Assembly (NCBI GenBank): GCA_025356715.1
Contig: JANXRU010000303.1
Span: 1-18,493 of the forward strand
DNA: 18,493 nt
Source: Bacteroidota bacterium
GTDB taxonomy: Bacteria; Bacteroidota; Bacteroidia; B-17B0; B-17BO
Direction: 5' to 3'
Part shown: positions 15,850 through 18,493 of the stretch, piece by piece
How the letters are laid out: every line of letters starts with the position of its first letter
Position numbering within the stretch: the first letter of the stretch is position 1
Program-made: the position numbers and the translations under genes
Notes under the pieces: model-generated
The model's input: the letters and a program-made list of their open reading frames with translations, nothing else
Told to the model about the DNA's origin: nothing
The model's database searches: none

Positions 15850-15880
15850 TTTGATGATTTGGTTATTATAATTATATTTG
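15850..15880 (+). promoter_or_regulatory. Bacteroidota promoter, TTTG-N19-TATATTTG
   Basis: TTTG at 15850-15853, a 19-bp spacer, then TATATTTG at 15873-15880: a full match to the -33/-7 consensus described for Bacteroidota sigma-A. Initiation about 6-7 bp downstream would give a leader of some 20 nt before the ATG at 15909. It is the best promoter in the window. Confidence 0.8.
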
Positions 15881-15908
15881 AGTAACCAATTTTCAAACCA
15901 TTATTATT

Positions 15909-16919
15909 ATGAAAAAAATATTATTATCACTGTCAGTTATTTTTGGCGCTATATTGCAAGCGCAAACTTTAACAAAAACAGCAAGTGAGCCTACTCCTTG
16001 GGACCCTGCCTATACTATTCTCCAATGCGATTCTTTAGGTATATTGCCTGGAAGTGCTGGTGCAGCCCAAATTTGGAATTACTCATCAGTTACCACACAT
16101 TCTAGCATATCTAAAACGTATGTTTCAAGTATGAATACAAATTCAGTTTACGCCCCAGCCTATACTTTTGTAAGTGCTTCCATTTCCGATAATTCTTATT
16201 ACCATTCACCAGCAAATGATTTAATGTATTATGGTGGTAATTTTATGATAGCAACTTTTGCAGTATCGTTAACGTATACAACCCCATCTATAGTTGCCAA
16301 ATACCCAATGAGTTTAGGAACAACTACAGCAACTTCAGTTGGTGGATCTGTTACTATTGGTGGCAGTTTAAATGGCGTTTTTTCAGGTAACAGTTCGTTT
16401 CTAGCTGATGGAACTGGTACTTTAGTATTACCTGCAAAAACGTTCACAGATGTGGTTCGTGTCAAAAGAAATCAGTTATTAAATGCTAATCTAGCATTAG
16501 GAACTGCAACTGTAACCCAACAAAATTATGATTATTATTCTGCGTCTGCTCCTAAAGCACCTATTTTTTCAATAGCTACATCAACTATTGTTTCTTTAGC
16601 TGGAACAAGTACTCAAACTTTAGTTAGTATTCTTCAAAACTACCCAGTAGCTAGTTTAAACGAAGCGAAAAAAGAAAGTATCGAGTTAACTGTGTTTCCT
16701 AACCCTGCCTCATCTTTCATTAACTTTACGTCAACAACTATAGAAGAAGCTAAAGTAATAGCCTATGATTTAACTGGTAAAATGGTTGCTTCTGATTTTT
16801 TTGAATTAGGTAAAGCAAGAGTAAATGTAAATCATTTGGCTAATGGGTTGTATTTATATACTATTGTTGGAAAAAATAATCAAATATTAAGTACAGGTAA
16901 ATTTAATGTGAGTAAGTAA
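15909..16919 (+). CDS. secreted protein with T9SS type A sorting domain
   Basis: A 336-residue exported protein. The Sec signal peptide is residues 1-18 (MKKILLSLSVIFGAILQA). The body (19-250) is rich in Ser, Thr, Ala and Gly, with beta-strand character and no recognised catalytic motif. The C-terminal domain (about 261-336) is a type IX sorting signal: VFPNPASSFINFTS, VIAYDLTGKMVAS, LANGLYLYTIV and a closing GKFNVSK. Such domains direct passage through the T9SS and attachment to, or release from, the cell surface. The gene stands alone behind a strong promoter. A terminator-like hairpin 30 bp after its stop overlaps the next start. It is a confident T9SS cargo; the passenger's function is unknown. 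Confidence 0.9.
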   Translation: MKKILLSLSVIFGAILQAQTLTKTASEPTPWDPAYTILQCDSLGILPGSAGAAQIWNYSSVTTHSSISKTYVSSMNTNSVYAPAYTFVSASISDNSYYHSPANDLMYYGGNFMIATFAVSLTYTTPSIVAKYPMSLGTTTATSVGGSVTIGGSLNGVFSGNSSFLADGTGTLVLPAKTFTDVVRVKRNQLLNANLALGTATVTQQNYDYYSASAPKAPIFSIATSTIVSLAGTSTQTLVSILQNYPVASLNEAKKESIELTVFPNPASSFINFTSTTIEEAKVIAYDLTGKMVASDFFELGKARVNVNHLANGLYLYTIVGKNNQILSTGKFNVSK

Positions 16920-16949
16920 ATTTCATTACTCATTTGGTGATTCATTCAA

Positions 16950-16985
16950 AACAAAGCCTTATCTTTATATAGATGAGGCTTTGTT
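16950..16985 (+). terminator. terminator-like hairpin overlapping the L,D-transpeptidase start
   Basis: AACAAAGCCTTATCT (16950-16964) pairs with AGATGAGGCTTTGTT (16971-16985) around a TTATAT loop: 15 bp with a single G-U pair. The downstream tract is ATTTTAT rather than a clean T-run, so termination may be partial. The ATG at 16973 lies in the 3' arm, where it would be paired in the mRNA. Confidence 0.7.
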
Positions 16986-18493
16986 ATTTTATAATTATTC
17001 TTTTATTTTTTTCTTCCTGCGAAAGTGAAAAAAAACAAGATAAGATTATAAAAATTTCTGCGCCACAAGACATTGACAATGAAGTTGAAGGGCAAATAGC
17101 ACAGTATTTTACAAACGATAGTATTATAACGATTGATTCAATTCCCTTGATTTGTTATCGTTATTTTAAGAATAATTACACTACTAAATTATTGTGGTTT
17201 AATCACGCTTCATTAACCGCTAATGGAGATAGTTTATTGAATTACATAAAGCATTGCAATTATAATGGCTTAATTCCAAATAATTATCATTTATTGGAAG
17301 TAAATAATAAATTAGATTCTATTTCAAGTACTAAAAATTATGTGAATGTAACTGCCCTGATAAAAATAGATTTATTGTTGAGTGACGCTTATTACTTATT
17401 AGCCGCTCATTTGAACAAAGGTCGTTTTTATGAGGATAGTTTATTGCTGCAAACAAATTTCAATAAATTAAATAAGAGTTGGGATAGTTTGTTAAAAGTT
17501 GGTTATGTTAATTCAACTATCAAAGCAACATTAGATTCCCTAGAACCAAAGCATTATAATTATAGAATGCTAAAAAATGAATTGGCAACTATATTAAACA
17601 ATAAAATTTTATATCAATTAGATTCTATTCCATTTGTGAGCGAAAACGATTCGCTATTAAATAAGCAATTGATTATTAAAAACTTAATTAAACAAGGGTT
17701 TTATGATACAATTTCAATAGCTAATGACAGTATTAAATTGACAAAGGCTTTAAATAAATTACAAAAAAGATGGTTTATACAACCCGATGGTAAATTAGGG
17801 AAATACACCAAGCAAGCTTTAAGTTATAATAGGGAAAAAGTGATTAAACAAATTTCTATGTCGATGGAACGTTGGCGTTGGGAAGAAAATAAATTCCCTG
17901 AACGATTTGCTTTTATTAATATCCCAGCTTTTTGGTTAACTGTTTTTGAAAAAGATACAGTAGTGATGCAATCTGCTATTGTCTGTGGTAAACCCGAAAC
18001 TCAAACTCCCATTCTTAAAAGTAAAATTGATCACATGTTGATTTATCCTTATTGGAATGTACCTATTAGTATTGCAACAAAAGAAATTTTACCCGCCGTA
18101 CAAAGAGACACAAGCTATATTAGAAAGAAAAATTTTGAAGTATTAGGAAATCATAATGTGGTGTTGGATTATACCAAAGTTCCATGGAAAAAATACAGCA
18201 AAGATTATTTGCCAGTAAGATTTAGACAACGAATTGGTAATGAAAATAGTTTGGGAGTTGTTAAATTTAATTTCAATAATCCGTATGGTGTTTATCTACA
18301 TGATACTAATTCAAAACGTTATTTTAAAACAAGTTCACGGTCACAAAGTCACGGCTGTATAAGGCTTGAAATGTTTACAGAGTTTGCCGATTTTTTAATA
18401 CGAGATGATAGTTTACATTATCGACATGATAGTTTGCAAGTGTATTTTGCTAAACAAGAACAAAAGAAAATTAAATTAAAAAAACCTCTTCCA
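16973..18493 (+). CDS. L,D-transpeptidase lipoprotein (YcbB/LdtD-like), 3'-truncated by window edge
   Basis: Open to the window end, 507 codons so far. The ATG at 16973 gives MRLCYFIIILLFFSSC, a short lipoprotein signal with lipobox FSSC and Cys16 lipidated; no other start would supply a signal. Residues about 35-240 match the scaffold region of YcbB-type enzymes. A peptidoglycan-binding repeat follows near 253-290 (LNKLQKRWFIQPDGKLGKYT), then SMERWRW and the YkuD catalytic domain from about 310 (FAFINIPAFWLTVFE). The active site is SHGCIRL with Cys462 and His460; His443 in YLHDTNS is the other conserved histidine. The family makes 3-3 cross-links in peptidoglycan or attaches proteins to it, in the periplasm. 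The start lies inside a hairpin, suggesting regulated translation or read-through from the T9SS gene. Family call is firm. Confidence 0.93.
   Translation, partial: MRLCYFIIILLFFSSCESEKKQDKIIKISAPQDIDNEVEGQIAQYFTNDSIITIDSIPLICYRYFKNNYTTKLLWFNHASLTANGDSLLNYIKHCNYNGLIPNNYHLLEVNNKLDSISSTKNYVNVTALIKIDLLLSDAYYLLAAHLNKGRFYEDSLLLQTNFNKLNKSWDSLLKVGYVNSTIKATLDSLEPKHYNYRMLKNELATILNNKILYQLDSIPFVSENDSLLNKQLIIKNLIKQGFYDTISIANDSIKLTKALNKLQKRWFIQPDGKLGKYTKQALSYNREKVIKQISMSMERWRWEENKFPERFAFINIPAFWLTVFEKDTVVMQSAIVCGKPETQTPILKSKIDHMLIYPYWNVPISIATKEILPAVQRDTSYIRKKNFEVLGNHNVVLDYTKVPWKKYSKDYLPVRFRQRIGNENSLGVVKFNFNNPYGVYLHDTNSKRYFKTSSRSQSHGCIRLEMFTEFADFLIRDDSLHYRHDSLQVYFAKQEQKKIKLKKPLP

Overview
The window is a contiguous, AT-rich piece of a Bacteroidota chromosome. 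The lineage is suggested by a C-terminal type IX secretion (T9SS type A) sorting domain, a DUF5606 protein, a DUF5074-like surface lipoprotein, weak Shine-Dalgarno signals, and upstream matches to the Bacteroidota promoter form TTTG-N19-TAnnTTTG. A Flavobacteriales-like organism fits best, but family and genus cannot be fixed by reading. I see no transposase, integrase, CRISPR array, rRNA or tRNA. It looks mainly like core chromosome.

Layout. 2-409: 3' part of tadA (tRNA adenosine deaminase), overlapping by 4 bp a beta-propeller lipoprotein (406-1449). A bidirectional hairpin terminator (1476-1511) separates these from the convergent DUF5606 gene (2074-1529, minus). A divergent promoter region follows, then a two-gene operon of a Y-family DNA polymerase (2250-3566) and a DUF72 protein (3572-4477). 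After about 525 bp without a gene come nrdB (5003-5974) and nrdA (6256-8667), a complete class Ia ribonucleotide reductase of eukaryote-like type, closed by a strong terminator. Next are two small unknown membrane proteins (8760-9071, 9312-9572) flanking a conspicuous hairpin, then an MFS transporter (9648-10850). A second bidirectional terminator (10916-10949) separates it from a large minus-strand secreted Asp-box/beta-propeller protein (14280-10978). A divergently transcribed FAD-linked oxidase (14394-15812), a T9SS-exported protein (15909-16919) and the first 507 codons of an L,D-transpeptidase lipoprotein (16973 to the window end) complete the window.

Functional links. The polymerase/DUF72 pair and the ribonucleotide reductase both serve DNA synthesis. 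Both have inverted repeats built on CTATAA/TTATAG half-sites upstream, which raises the possibility of a shared (damage-type) regulator. This is inference and could be chance in such AT-rich DNA. The right-hand genes are mostly envelope or secreted functions: a secreted propeller protein, a T9SS cargo and a peptidoglycan cross-linking enzyme. The most unusual local structures are the palindromic operator-like region abutting the polymerase promoter (2198-2242), the two 8+2+8 palindromes between nrdB and nrdA, the 16-bp hairpin at 9170-9205, and the L,D-transpeptidase start codon sitting inside a terminator-like stem (16950-16985). No clearly new multi-gene system was recognised.
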